From contig NZ_CP114903.1 of the NCBI RefSeq assembly GCF_027497255.1, positions 744,001 through 808,000 of the forward strand: a stretch of 64,000 nucleotides of DNA, given 5' to 3'. Of the stretch, positions 12,227 to 21,081 are shown in pieces (position 1 is the stretch's first letter; each line of letters starts with the position of its first letter). Under the pieces are notes generated by a model that searched no databases, had not been told where the DNA came from, and saw only the letters and a list, made by a program, of their open reading frames with translations. Position numbers and translations under genes: made by a program. Source of the stretch: Micromonospora sp. WMMD882. Lineage in GTDB: Bacteria > Actinomycetota > Actinomycetes > Mycobacteriales > Micromonosporaceae.

Positions 12227-13296
12227 GCAGCACGGTGAAGTGCCTGGTCTGGGATCTCGACAACACGCTGTGGCGGGGCACCCTGCTGGAGGACGGCGAG
12301 GTCGTGGTGGACGACGCGGTCCGGCGGATCGTGACCGAGTTGGACTCCCGCGGCATCCTCCAGTCGGTGTGCAGCCGCAACGACCACGACCAGGCGTGGG
12401 CGCGGCTGGAGGCGCTCGGCCTGGCGGAGTACTTCGTCCTGCCCGAGATCGGCTGGGGACCGAAGTCCGAGTCGGTCCGCCGGATCGCCGAGAAGCTGAA
12501 CTTCGCGCTGGGCGCGATCGCGTTCATCGACGACCAGCCGGCCGAGCGCGCCGAGGTGGCCTACCACCTGCCCGAGGTGGCCTGCTACCCGGCCGAGGCG
12601 GCGTCGACCCTGGCCGACCTGCCGGCGTTCACCCCCGCCACGAGCACTGTGGACTCCCGGCGTCGCCGACAGATGTACCAGGCCGGGTTCCGGCGCGACG
12701 CCGAGCGGGCCGGGTTCCGGGGCGCGGACGAGGACTTCCTGCGTACGCTCGACCTGGTGCTGCGCGTCGGCCGCGCCACCGAGGCGGAGCTGAGCCGGGT
12801 GGAGGAGCTCACCCTGCGCACCAGCCAGATGAACGCCACCGGCGTGCACTACTCGGACGGGACGCTGCGGGGCCTGCTGGGCGATCCGCGCCACGAGGTG
12901 CTCGTGGCGTCGCTGACCGACCGGTTCGGTCCGCACGGCGCGATCGGGGTGATCCTCGTCGAGAGACATCCGGACGTCTGGCACCTGCGGCTGCTGGCCA
13001 CCTCCTGTCGGGTCGTCTCGTTCGGGGCCGGATCGGCGCTGCTCGGCTGGTTGGCCGACCAGGCGGCCCGCTCGGGCGCGCACTTCCTGGCCGACTTCCG
13101 CCCGACCGAGCGGAACCGGATGATGGAGATCGCCTACCGGTTCGCCGGTTTCGACGACGCGCACTGCGCCTGCCGGGCCGCCCTGGCCGACCCGGCGTCC
13201 CCGGACGTCCAGCGGCTGCACCTGACGCCGGCGACGTGGGACGGCCCGACCACCATGCGACTGGACGCCGTGGACCTGACGCCGGCCGCCCGCTGA
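12223..13296 (+). CDS. fkbH: FkbH-like HAD-type glyceryl-ACP synthase
   Basis: 357 residues beginning at ATG 12223. The N-terminal half is a HAD-fold domain with WDLDNTLWRG (Asp nucleophile) and VCSRND, whose cysteine carries the glyceryl group in this family. The C-terminal half is the acyltransferase-like part typical of FkbH proteins. FkbH enzymes take D-1,3-bisphosphoglycerate, remove the phosphate and load glyceryl onto the dedicated ACP, the committed step to methoxymalonyl-ACP. The gene closes the five-gene co-directional block that begins with the PKS. No other function fits a gene in this position. Confidence 0.93.
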   Translation: MSSTVKCLVWDLDNTLWRGTLLEDGEVVVDDAVRRIVTELDSRGILQSVCSRNDHDQAWARLEALGLAEYFVLPEIGWGPKSESVRRIAEKLNFALGAIAFIDDQPAERAEVAYHLPEVACYPAEAASTLADLPAFTPATSTVDSRRRRQMYQAGFRRDAERAGFRGADEDFLRTLDLVLRVGRATEAELSRVEELTLRTSQMNATGVHYSDGTLRGLLGDPRHEVLVASLTDRFGPHGAIGVILVERHPDVWHLRLLATSCRVVSFGAGSALLGWLADQAARSGAHFLADFRPTERNRMMEIAYRFAGFDDAHCACRAALADPASPDVQRLHLTPATWDGPTTMRLDAVDLTPAAR

Positions 13297-13891
13297 CGGG
13301 CGCTCCCGCCGCGCGGGTGGACGCCACGCGGGGGTCGGGGTGGGCGTGATCCGTCCCGCCCGGGAGAGCCAAAGGATTACGCAATGTATATATTCGAATA
13401 CATGCAGAGAGGGTGGTCTGGGATGTGGCGCACGGCTCCCTTCTCGTCCCGGCGGGGTGAGTGCCGGCGACCCGACTCGCCGGAGCAGCTCAGCGGCATG
13501 ATCAGCGGGCCGCGGGGGCGGCGGGCGGGTGGTCTGCGACGGACGCCCGCGACAACCGGCGGCGCGGACCGACCGGGCCGCTCCCGGGGCCGGTGGCGGC
13601 CCGCCGGGGCGCGGTGACCGCGGACGGGCACGCCAGGTCCGGGCCCGTCGCGCCGGGACGGTCGGCCGCGGTCGGCACCCACGACAGGTCGCGGCAGGGT
13701 GTCCCCGACCCGGCGGACCCTCCTGCGCCAGCCGGTCGGGGCTGGCCACGGCGGCATCCACGGCGGGTGACCCGCACCCGCGCAACCGATCCGAAAATAC
13801 CGGCGCCACCTTCGGGCAGGTGAGCGATTCAGCTCTTTAGCGGCCTTTCCGAAGATCATCGTGAACGGTGCGAAACTAAAGGGGTAATCAG
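13297..13891. other. Intergenic stretch with an AT-rich palindrome; regulatory region ahead of the SARP gene
   Basis: About 595 bp with no convincing gene. Just after fkbH is an AT-rich island (13372-13410) in otherwise GC-rich DNA, centred on a perfect 10-bp palindrome (13391-13400) nested in ATGTAT...ATACAT arms (13384-13389 and 13398-13403). The middle (13430-13780) is GC-rich, with no recognised motif. The last 80 bp before the regulator are again relatively AT-rich and probably hold its promoter, ending in AAGGGG ahead of GTG 13892. A 77-codon frame opens at 13384 inside the palindrome, but I do not believe it is a gene. Confidence 0.6.
13384..13403. promoter_or_regulatory. Candidate operator: nested AT-rich palindrome
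   Basis: ATGTAT and ATACAT arms flank 8 bp, and the perfect palindrome TATTCGAATA lies inside at 13391-13400. Flanking GCA/TGC nearly extends the symmetry, with one extra base on the left. It is the most AT-rich spot for several kilobases, between the methoxymalonyl operon and the SARP regulator, where a pathway-specific activator or autoregulator would bind. The binding protein is unknown. Confidence 0.35.
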
Positions 13892-15856
13892 GTGGAGTTT
13901 CTCTTCCTCGGCCCGTTGGCGGTCCGCTCCGATGAACGTGAGGTGACAATTTCGGCCCCCCGGCAGCGGGTGGTCCTGGCCACCCTGCTGCTCAACCCGA
14001 ACAATGTGGTGCCGGTCGACCGGATCGCGCGGTTCGTCTGGGACGACCCGTTGCCGCCCAGCGCGGCGGCCACGGTACGGACCTACGTCATGCGCCTGCG
14101 CCAGACCCTCGGCGAGTCCGGCTCCGCGCGGATCGTCACCCGGGCCCCCGGCTACCTCCTGCGGGCGGCGGAACACGAGACCGATCTCGGCCGGTTCCAC
14201 GCGCACCGGATGGCGGCGAAACGGCTCGCCGAGCGCGACGACCTGCCCGGCGCCGTGGCGGAGCTCGACAAGAGCCTCGGGCTGTGGCGCAACGAGCCGT
14301 TCCTGGACGTGCCGTCGCCCCGGCTGCGTGACTTCGAGGGCGCCCGCCTGCGCGAGCTGCGGTTGCAGGTGTTCGGCTGGCGGGTGGACATGCAACTGTC
14401 CCTGCGCCGGCACGCGGAGCTGCTGCCCGAGCTGCGGCAGATCGTCCGCGAGCAGCCGCTCAACGAGGCGTTCGTCGGGCGGCTCATGCTGGCGCTGGCC
14501 CGCGCCGGTCAGCGTCCCGAGGCGCTCGACCTCTACCAGCGCACCCGGGCCGCCCTGATCGGCGAGATCGGCATGGAGCCGGGCGTCGAGCTGCGCGCGA
14601 TCCAGGGCCGGATCCTGCGCGCCGAGGACGAGCCGCCGCCCGCCGCCACGGTACGCGTCGAGCCCGAGGAGCCCGCCGCGCCGGAGCCGGCGACCCCGGC
14701 GGCGGAGGCGGTGACGCCGGCGCCCCTGCCGGCGCAGTTGCCGCCCGCCTCACCCGACCTCACCGCCCGGGGCCGGGAGGTCGCGGAACTCGCGGCGCTG
14801 CTCGGCGCGCCGCGCGCCGAAGGGACCCGGCCGGGACCGCTCGCCGTCATCACCGGCGGCCCCGGCGCCGGCAAGACCAGCCTGCTGCTGCGCGCCGCGC
14901 ACGCCGCCCGGGACGACTTCCCGGACGGGCAGCTCTACGCGAGCATCGAGAACGTCGCCGACCCCGCCGAGGTGGCCGCCCGGTTCCTCGTCGGGCTCGG
15001 CGTGCCCGAGCACGCCGTGCCCGGCGGCAGCGCCGACCGGCTCGCCAGGTACCGCTCGATCATCGTGCGGCGGCGGGTCCTCGTCGTGCTCGACGACGCC
15101 ACCTGCGGATCCCAAGTGGTGCCGCTGCTGCCGGCCAGCGGTGAGAGCCGGGTCCTGGTCAGCAGCCGCTACCGCCTCGTCGAGCTGGGCTGGTCGCGCA
15201 CCATCCAGCTCGAACCGCTCGACGACGACGAGTCGCTCGAACTGCTCGCGTCCGGCGTCGGCCGGGAACGGCTGCGGGCCGAGCCGGAGGCCGCCCGCTG
15301 GATCGCGCGGGCCTGCGGCGGGCTGCCCCTGGCGCTGCGGGTGGCGGGCCTGCGGCTGATGCGGCGGCCGGGCCGCCGGCTCGACGCGGCCGCGCGTCGG
15401 CTCGCCGATCCGCAGCGGGTCCTCGACGAGCTGGAGTACGGCGACCTGTCCGTACGCGCGGCGCTGGACCGGGCGCACGACGGCCTGGCCGGCCGGGGCC
15501 GGGCCGGCGGCGACCTGCGCCTCGTCCTGCGCCGGCTGGGCATGGTCAGCAACTGCTGCATCCGGCCGGGGCTGGTCGGGGTGCTCCTGAAGTGCCCCAC
15601 GGACCGCGCCGAGGAGCTGCTGGACGACCTCGCCGACGCGCACCTGCTGAGCGTCGAGGACTGCGGCTGCTACCGGATGTCCTGGCTGACCTGGCTGTAC
15701 GTCCGGGAGCGGTTGTACCGGGAGGAGCCGTCGGGCTACTACGTCGAGGCGGTACGACGGCTCAACCGGTACCGCCGGGCCGCCACCGAGCCGGGCTGCG
15801 CCACCTGCCCCCGGTGCGACCGGCCGCGCCTGGCGGTCGCGACGCGGCTGCCCTGA
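13892..15856 (+). CDS. SARP/AfsR-type transcriptional activator with NTPase domain
   Basis: 654 residues from GTG 13892, 8 bp after AAGGGG. Residues 1-95 form the OmpR-type winged helix, and about 97-245 the bacterial transcriptional activator (BTAD) domain; together these define SARPs. A proline/alanine-rich linker leads to an NB-ARC-like domain with Walker A GGPGAGKTS near residue 325 and Walker B VLVVLDD. Unlike full AfsR proteins there is no TPR array; the protein stops after a winged-helix-like segment and ends with cysteines spaced C-x2-C-x2-C (CATCPRC). In bafilomycin clusters an AfsR-like gene (BafF) sits in the same place. It probably activates the PKS and C5N operons. Confidence 0.9.
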   Translation: MEFLFLGPLAVRSDEREVTISAPRQRVVLATLLLNPNNVVPVDRIARFVWDDPLPPSAAATVRTYVMRLRQTLGESGSARIVTRAPGYLLRAAEHETDLGRFHAHRMAAKRLAERDDLPGAVAELDKSLGLWRNEPFLDVPSPRLRDFEGARLRELRLQVFGWRVDMQLSLRRHAELLPELRQIVREQPLNEAFVGRLMLALARAGQRPEALDLYQRTRAALIGEIGMEPGVELRAIQGRILRAEDEPPPAATVRVEPEEPAAPEPATPAAEAVTPAPLPAQLPPASPDLTARGREVAELAALLGAPRAEGTRPGPLAVITGGPGAGKTSLLLRAAHAARDDFPDGQLYASIENVADPAEVAARFLVGLGVPEHAVPGGSADRLARYRSIIVRRRVLVVLDDATCGSQVVPLLPASGESRVLVSSRYRLVELGWSRTIQLEPLDDDESLELLASGVGRERLRAEPEAARWIARACGGLPLALRVAGLRLMRRPGRRLDAAARRLADPQRVLDELEYGDLSVRAALDRAHDGLAGRGRAGGDLRLVLRRLGMVSNCCIRPGLVGVLLKCPTDRAEELLDDLADAHLLSVEDCGCYRMSWLTWLYVRERLYREEPSGYYVEAVRRLNRYRRAATEPGCATCPRCDRPRLAVATRLP

Positions 15857-15865
15857 CCGCACGAC

Positions 15866-15889
15866 GCCGCCGGCCTCAGGGCCGGCGGC
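15866..15889. terminator. Hairpin between convergent genes
   Basis: A perfect 10-bp inverted repeat (GCCGCCGGCC / GGCCGGCGGC) with a 4-base loop lies between the regulator stop and the O-methyltransferase, and overlaps the stop codon of the latter. It is well placed as a bidirectional terminator, although no T-run follows, as is usual in such GC-rich genomes. Confidence 0.55.
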
Positions 15890-16541
15890 GCAGCAGCGTG
15901 ACGCCGTCGGCGACGGCGAGCAGGCTCAGGTCCACCCGCTCGTCGGTACGCAGCCGGGCGTTCAGCTCGCGGATCGCCACGGTGTCCGGGTCCTCGGCCG
16001 CGGGGTCGACGACCCGACCGAAGAACAGCGTGTTGTCGACGACGATCAGCCCGCCCGGACGCGTCAGCGACAGGCCCAGCTCGTAGTAGTCCGGGTAACC
16101 GGTCTTGTCCGCGTCGACGAAGACCAGGTCGAAGCCGCCCGGCCCCTCCTCGGCCAGCAGCGTGGCCAGCGTCTCCCGGGCGTCGCCGATCCGCAGGTCG
16201 ATGCGGTCGGCCACCCCGGCCCGCTGCCAGTAGCCCACCCCGATCGACGGCCACCGGTCGGTGATGTCGCAGGTCACCAGGCGGCCGTCCGGCGGCAGCG
16301 CGCGGGCCAGGCAGAGGGTGCTGTAGCCGGTGAACGTGCCGACCTCCAGGACCGAGCGGGCGCCCACCAGGCCGGCGAGCAGCGCGAGGAGCTGGCCCTC
16401 CTCGGGCGGCACCTGCATCGCCGCGCCGGCGGGCAGGTCGGCGGTCTCCGCGCGCAGCTCACGCAGGATGTCGTCCTCGCGTAGCGACACCTCGCGCAGG
16501 TACCCGGCGAGACCGGGGGTGACGGTGATCTGGTCGGCCAC
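15876..16541 (-). CDS. SAM-dependent O-methyltransferase, FkbG/caffeoyl-CoA OMT-like
   Basis: 221 residues with a class I SAM-binding fold: [11 protein letters not shown] is motif I, followed by LVTCDI and the VFVDADK stretch that binds the metal/SAM in the caffeoyl-CoA/catechol O-methyltransferase family. FkbG, which methylates hydroxymalonyl-ACP in FK520 biosynthesis, belongs to this family and has this size. With the dehydrogenases, ACP and FkbH nearby it completes the five-gene methoxymalonyl set, though it lies on the other strand beyond the regulator. It is co-directional with the aminolevulinate synthase, 30 bp downstream of it. A role as a tailoring O-methyltransferase cannot be excluded. 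Confidence 0.85.
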   Translation of the reverse strand: MADQITVTPGLAGYLREVSLREDDILRELRAETADLPAGAAMQVPPEEGQLLALLAGLVGARSVLEVGTFTGYSTLCLARALPPDGRLVTCDITDRWPSIGVGYWQRAGVADRIDLRIGDARETLATLLAEEGPGGFDLVFVDADKTGYPDYYELGLSLTRPGGLIVVDNTLFFGRVVDPAAEDPDTVAIRELNARLRTDERVDLSLLAVADGVTLLRRRP

Positions 16542-16571
16542 AGGGGTCCTTCGGGTCGGCGGACGGACGGG

Positions 16572-17813
16572 TCAGGACGTCGAGACGGTCACCCTGGACG
16601 TGGGGGAGCGGCTCTGCGCCAGCTCGCCCCAGATCGCGTCGAGCGCGTCGACGAAGCCGCGCACGCCGTCGGTGGAGTGCACCGCGCCGGGCGCGACCCG
16701 CAGGATCTCCCGACCCACCGGGACGCTGGGCGCGTTGATCGACTGGACGTAGATGCCGTGCCGCGCCAGCAGCAGGTCGGAGATGCGCCGGCAGGTGGCG
16801 TCCTCGCCGACCAGCACCGAGACGATGTGCGACTCGTCGGACAGGAACGGGATGCGGCGCTCCCGCAGCAGCCGGTGCATCAGCGTGGCGTTCTCCCGCA
16901 GCCGGACGCGCTCGGCGTCCGAGCGGCGCAGGTGCCGTACCGCGGCGAGCCCGCCGGCCACCACCGCCGGGGGCAGCGCGGTGGTGAAGATGAACGACCG
17001 GGCCAGCCCCCGGACCACGTCGATCACGTCGGCCGGCCCGGCGATGTAGCCGCCGGTGGTGCCGAAGCCCTTCGCCAGGGTGCCCATGACCACGGTGAAC
17101 GCGTCGGCGAGGCCCAGGCTGGCGGCGATGCCGGCGCCCTGCGGGCCGTACATGCCGACGGCGTGGACCTCGTCGAGGAACGTCACCGCCCCGTACCGGT
17201 CGGCGATGTCGGCGATCCGGGCCAGCGGCGCGATGTCGCCGTCCATCGAGTACACCGACTCGGTGACGATCATCTTGGGGCGGGCCGGGTCCTCGGCGGC
17301 GACCAACTCCTCCAGGTGGTCCGGGTCGTTGTGCCGGAAGATCCGCTTCTCGGCACCGCTGTGCCGCAGCCCGTCGATGATCGAGGCGTGGTTCTTCTCG
17401 TCGGAGAACACCAGGCAGCCCTCGATCCGCCCGGCGAGCACCGACAGCGCGCCCTCGTTGGCGGTGTAGCCCGAGGCGAACAGCAGGGCGTCGTCCTTGC
17501 CGTGCAGCTCGGCGAGCTCGCGCTCCAGCTCCGAGTGCCAGGTGTTCGTCCCGGCGATGTTGCGGGAGCCGCCCGCGCCCGCGCCGGAGGCGGTGATGGC
17601 GTCGCGCATCGCGGCCAGCACGCCGGGGTGCTGCCCCATGCCCAGGTAGTCGTTGCTGCACCAGACGCTGATCTCGGCGGGCGTGCCGTCCCGGTTGCTG
17701 CGGGCCGTGGGAAAGCTGCCGGCGACCCGGACGACCTCGAGGAACTCGCGCTGGTGCCCGGCGGACTCCAGGTCGTGGCGCAGCCGCCGCAGGGCGTCGA
17801 GGTAATGCGACAA
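16572..17813 (-). CDS. 5-aminolevulinate synthase, C5N-pathway (cyclising) type
   Basis: 413 residues of a PLP-dependent alpha-oxoamine synthase. SNDYLGMGQHP, GSRNIAGT, the LDEVHAVG aspartate and Lys248 in GTLAKGFG (Schiff-base lysine) are all present. It condenses glycine with succinyl-CoA to 5-aminolevulinate. Actinomycetes make haem from glutamate, so an ALAS inside a PKS cluster signals the C5N unit, 2-amino-3-hydroxycyclopent-2-enone, as in asukamycin and bafilomycin B1. The only available start is TTG at 17813 (an in-frame TGA lies 27 bp upstream), with GAGAGTGGG as a distant ribosome site. Two ligases that would activate and couple the product are divergent from it. Confidence 0.93.
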   Translation of the reverse strand: MSHYLDALRRLRHDLESAGHQREFLEVVRVAGSFPTARSNRDGTPAEISVWCSNDYLGMGQHPGVLAAMRDAITASGAGAGGSRNIAGTNTWHSELERELAELHGKDDALLFASGYTANEGALSVLAGRIEGCLVFSDEKNHASIIDGLRHSGAEKRIFRHNDPDHLEELVAAEDPARPKMIVTESVYSMDGDIAPLARIADIADRYGAVTFLDEVHAVGMYGPQGAGIAASLGLADAFTVVMGTLAKGFGTTGGYIAGPADVIDVVRGLARSFIFTTALPPAVVAGGLAAVRHLRRSDAERVRLRENATLMHRLLRERRIPFLSDESHIVSVLVGEDATCRRISDLLLARHGIYVQSINAPSVPVGREILRVAPGAVHSTDGVRGFVDALDAIWGELAQSRSPTSRVTVSTS

Positions 17814-18019
17814 GGGAGTCGACCCACTCTCTGTGTTTCACGGCGATCCGCTCCGGTGGACGCTTATCCTGGCAGCGCCGAATATCGTCTTGATAGCGGC
17901 ACGGTGGCTGCTCCGAGTGAATGCGGCAGGTGCCGTGACAGCCGTGGCGAACACTTTGTGTTTTATTGACGGGCCGCTATGCTCGCAGCAATTCCGCCAC
18001 GCGAGGAGGCGAATCCGCC
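17814..18019. promoter_or_regulatory. Divergent promoter region between ALAS and the ligase operon
   Basis: 206 bp separate the two divergent transcription units of the C5N genes. It is less GC-rich than its surroundings. On the plus strand TTTGTG (17955-17960) and TATGCT (17978-17983) are 17 bp apart and make a plausible sigma-70-type promoter, followed by GGAGG at 18004-18008 for ATG 18020. No clear SARP heptamer repeats were recognised. Confidence 0.4.
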
Positions 18020-19558
18020 ATGCCCGCCAACGACACGTACGTCAGTCGGATACTCCAGGTCCTCGGCGAGGATCCCGGCAAGGTGGTGATGGTCGGGCGG
18101 AACGTCACCATGACCGCGGCGGAGCTCGCCGGCACGGTCCGTTCGGCCGCCGCGGTGCTCCGGCGGCGGTTCGCCGGCGGCCCGGCCCCGGTGGTCGGCA
18201 TCCTCACCGTGACCAACTCCCCGGCCACGCTGATCCTCCGGTACGCCGCGAACCTGGTCGGCGCGACCGCGGCGCACCTGCACACGACGAACGCCGTCGA
18301 CCCGAACGACCGGCTCGGCCTCGACGCCCTCCGGCGCATCGTCGAGGAGACCGGCGTCACGGTGCTCGCCACCGACGCCGAGAACGTCGACCGGGCCCGC
18401 GCGGTCCGCGACAGCCTCCCCTCGGCGACGCACCTGGCGGCGCTCGGCCGGCTCGGCCTCGACGTCGTCGACCTGACCCGGGGCGACCGGGCGTTCGACG
18501 AGTCCACGGTGGCGGTCGACGCCGGGGCCGACGCGGTCGTCACCTACACCAGCGGCACCACCGGCCGACCCAAGGGCATCGTGCTCAGCTTCCGTACCCG
18601 GCGGGGCTTCATCACCGGCGGCCTCCAGCAGGCGGACCGGGCGACGTACCTGGCGACCCTGCCGATGAGCCACTCCAGCGGCCAGGCGGCCGACGACACG
18701 CTCGCCTCGGGCGGCGTGGTGGTCCTGCACGACGGCTTCGACGCCGGCGCCGTGCTGGACGCCGTGGCGGAGCACCGGGTGACCCGGCTGCTCGTCTCGC
18801 CGTCCCAGCTCTACCTGCTGCTGGACCATCCGGCGATCGACCGTGCCGACCTGTCGAGCGTCCGGGTGCTCAGCTACACCGGCGCGCCCGCCTCGCCGGA
18901 GCGCCTGGCCCTGGCGGCGAAGCGGTTCGGCCCGGTGCTCCTGCAGGTCTACGGGACCAGCGAGGCCGCGGCCATCTCCATGCTGACCCCGGTCGAGCAC
19001 GGTGACCCGGCGCTGCTGGGCACCGCGGGCCGACCCGTCTTCGCCGAGGTGCGCGTCCGGGACGAGACCGACGGGCGCGACCTGCCGACCGGCGGGGTGG
19101 GGGAGATCCAGGTGCGCACGTCGTACGGCATGACCCGCTACGTCGCCGATCCGGAGCTGACCGCCCGGACCCTGCGCGACGGCTGGTTCCACACCGGCGA
19201 CCTGGGCTTCCTCGACGCGAACGGCTACCTCACCATCTGCGGCCGGCGGGGAGAGGTGATCAAGACGAACGGCATCAAGATCTATCCGGCGGTGGTCGAG
19301 CGGGCCCTGATGACGCATCCCGGCGTCGCCCAGGCCGCCGTGTTCGCCGTGGTGGACGGCGACCGGGTGGAGCACCTGCACGCCGCGGTGGTCCCCCGGG
19401 ACGGCCACGACCTCACCGGGGACGAGCTGCGGGAGCACGTCGCCACCCGGCTGTCCGGCAAGCAGGCCCCCGCGCGGTTCCACCTCCGCGCCGCCCTGCC
19501 GCTGACCGGCATCGGCAAGCCCGACAAGGCCCGACTGGCCGCGGAAGCGAGCGGCTGA
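18020..19558 (+). CDS. Adenylate-forming ligase (C5N amide synthetase or 5-aminolevulinate:CoA ligase)
   Basis: 512 residues from ATG 18020 with a good GGAGG. The ANL superfamily core is clear: YTSGTTGRPKG (P-loop), YGTSEAA, GWFHTGDLG with the ribose-binding Asp, and the C-terminal GIGKPDK with the catalytic lysine. A C5N pathway needs two such enzymes, one making 5-aminolevulinyl-CoA (which cyclises) and one joining the ring amine to a carboxylate, such as fumaryl in bafilomycin B1. Which of the two this protein is cannot be settled by eye. Its hinge (GRRGEVIKTNG) and tail differ from ordinary fatty acyl-CoA ligases, so I favour the amide synthetase. It ends 2 bp before the next ligase gene. 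Confidence 0.85.
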   Translation: MPANDTYVSRILQVLGEDPGKVVMVGRNVTMTAAELAGTVRSAAAVLRRRFAGGPAPVVGILTVTNSPATLILRYAANLVGATAAHLHTTNAVDPNDRLGLDALRRIVEETGVTVLATDAENVDRARAVRDSLPSATHLAALGRLGLDVVDLTRGDRAFDESTVAVDAGADAVVTYTSGTTGRPKGIVLSFRTRRGFITGGLQQADRATYLATLPMSHSSGQAADDTLASGGVVVLHDGFDAGAVLDAVAEHRVTRLLVSPSQLYLLLDHPAIDRADLSSVRVLSYTGAPASPERLALAAKRFGPVLLQVYGTSEAAAISMLTPVEHGDPALLGTAGRPVFAEVRVRDETDGRDLPTGGVGEIQVRTSYGMTRYVADPELTARTLRDGWFHTGDLGFLDANGYLTICGRRGEVIKTNGIKIYPAVVERALMTHPGVAQAAVFAVVDGDRVEHLHAAVVPRDGHDLTGDELREHVATRLSGKQAPARFHLRAALPLTGIGKPDKARLAAEASG

Positions 19559-19560
19559 GC

Positions 19561-21081
19561 ATGTCCGTCTCCCTCGCCACCGTGCTCGCCGAGTCGGCCC
19601 TGCGTCGCCCGGACCATCCCGCGCTCGTCACCGACGCGGTCACCCTGACGTACCGCCAACTGTGGTCCGGCGCCCGCCGCCACGCCACGGTGCTGCGCCG
19701 GCACGGCATCGGCCCCGGCGACCGGGTGGCGCTGCTGCTGCCGAACTCGCCGGAGTTCCCGATGGCCTACTTCGGGGCGCTCGCGCTGGGCGCGACCGTC
19801 GTGCCGCTGCCGACGACGCTGCGGGCCGGGGAGATCGGGTACGTCCTCACCGACTCCGCGGCGGCCGTGCTGGTCCGCGCCGACGGGCCGGGATCCGACG
19901 CCGGCGTCGAGGCCGCCGACGCCACCGGCACGCCGGTCCTCACGTTGACCGGCGACTTCGCGCGCGACGCCGAGCCGATCCCCGGTCCGGTGCCCCGCGC
20001 GCCGGAGGACGTCGCGCTGATCCTCTACACCTCCGGGACCACCGGGCGGCCCAAGGGCACGATGCTCACCCACCTCAGCGTGTTCCTCAACGTCGAGCTG
20101 GGCAGGGAGTCGCCGTTCGCGATGGTCGCCGACGACGTACTGCTCGGCTGTCTTCCGCTGTTCCACACGTTCGGCCAGATCTGCGGCATGGCCACGACGT
20201 TCCGGGCCGGCGCGACGATGGTGCTGATGGACCGTTTCGACGGTCCGCGGGCGGTGCGGCTGATGGCCGCGCACGGCTGCACCGTGCTGATGGGCGTCCC
20301 GACGATGTACCACGCGCTGCTCGCCGCGACCGAGCACGGCCCGGTCCCGCCGCTGGACCGGGCGTTCTCCGGCGGCTCGGCGTTGCCCGTCGCGGTCCTG
20401 GAGACGTTCGAGGAGCGGTTCGGCTGCCCGGTCTACGAGGGGTACGGGCTCACCGAGGCCTCGCCCGTGGTCGCGTACAACCAGCCGGCGTGGCCGCGTC
20501 GGCCCGGCACGGTCGGCAGGCCGATCTGGGGCGTCGAGGTGGTGATCGCCCGCGCCGACGTCGACGACCGCGTCGAGCCGGTGCCCGTCGGCGAGATCGG
20601 TGAGATCGTCGTCCGGGGGCACAACGTGATGGCCGGCTACCTGAACCACCCGGAGGCGACGGCGACGACCGTCGTGGACGGTTGGCTCCGCTCCGGCGAC
20701 CTCGGCCTGTTCGACGCCGACGGCTACCTGCGCGTCGTGGACCGCAAGAAGGACCTGGTGATCCGGGGCGGCTTCAACGTCTACCCGCGTGAGCTGGAGG
20801 AGACGCTGATCCGGCACCCGGCGGTGGCCCAGTGCGCGGTGATCGGCGTTCCGCACCCCACGCTCGGCGAGGAGGTCTGCGCCGTGGTCGTGCCGCGACC
20901 CGCCGACGCGGCGGACGGTGAGCTGCCCGGACGGATCGTGGCCTGGTGCCGCGAGCGGATGGCCGGTCACAAGTACCCCCGCCTGGTGGTGCTCACCGAC
21001 GCCCTGCCGCTCGGGGCCAGCGGCAAGGTCCTCAAGCGGGAGCTGGTCGCCCGGTACGCCGCCCCGGGCGCGCTGCCGTGA
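19561..21081 (+). CDS. Acyl-CoA ligase (AMP-forming), second C5N-pathway ligase
   Basis: 506 residues with the full acyl-CoA synthetase pattern: YTSGTTGRPKGT, YEGYGLTEASP, GWLRSGDLG, DRKKDLVIRGG hinge, NVYPRE, and GASGKVLKRE with the catalytic lysine. It looks like a conventional CoA ligase, which suits activation of 5-aminolevulinate (AsuD3-like). An alternative is activation of a dicarboxylate such as fumarate, which bafilomycin B/C compounds carry. The start at 19561 is 2 bp after the first ligase, and its stop overlaps the next gene (GTGA), placing it in one operon with both. Confidence 0.88.
   Translation: MSVSLATVLAESALRRPDHPALVTDAVTLTYRQLWSGARRHATVLRRHGIGPGDRVALLLPNSPEFPMAYFGALALGATVVPLPTTLRAGEIGYVLTDSAAAVLVRADGPGSDAGVEAADATGTPVLTLTGDFARDAEPIPGPVPRAPEDVALILYTSGTTGRPKGTMLTHLSVFLNVELGRESPFAMVADDVLLGCLPLFHTFGQICGMATTFRAGATMVLMDRFDGPRAVRLMAAHGCTVLMGVPTMYHALLAATEHGPVPPLDRAFSGGSALPVAVLETFEERFGCPVYEGYGLTEASPVVAYNQPAWPRRPGTVGRPIWGVEVVIARADVDDRVEPVPVGEIGEIVVRGHNVMAGYLNHPEATATTVVDGWLRSGDLGLFDADGYLRVVDRKKDLVIRGGFNVYPRELEETLIRHPAVAQCAVIGVPHPTLGEEVCAVVVPRPADAADGELPGRIVAWCRERMAGHKYPRLVVLTDALPLGASGKVLKRELVARYAAPGALP

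Noticed and set aside
13384..13617. 77-codon frame starting MYIFEYM in the gap before the SARP gene
   Set aside because: The start lies inside the AT-rich palindrome, there is no ribosome-binding site, and the sequence after the first residues is Arg/Gly-rich shadow-like.
16572..17813. ALAS as a housekeeping haem gene
   Set aside because: Actinomycetes use the glutamate route to aminolevulinate, and the gene is embedded with ligases in a PKS cluster, which is the hallmark of C5N formation.
17966..17983. TTGACG/TATGCT as a promoter pair
   Set aside because: Only 6 bp apart. TTTGTG at 17955 is the better-spaced partner for TATGCT.
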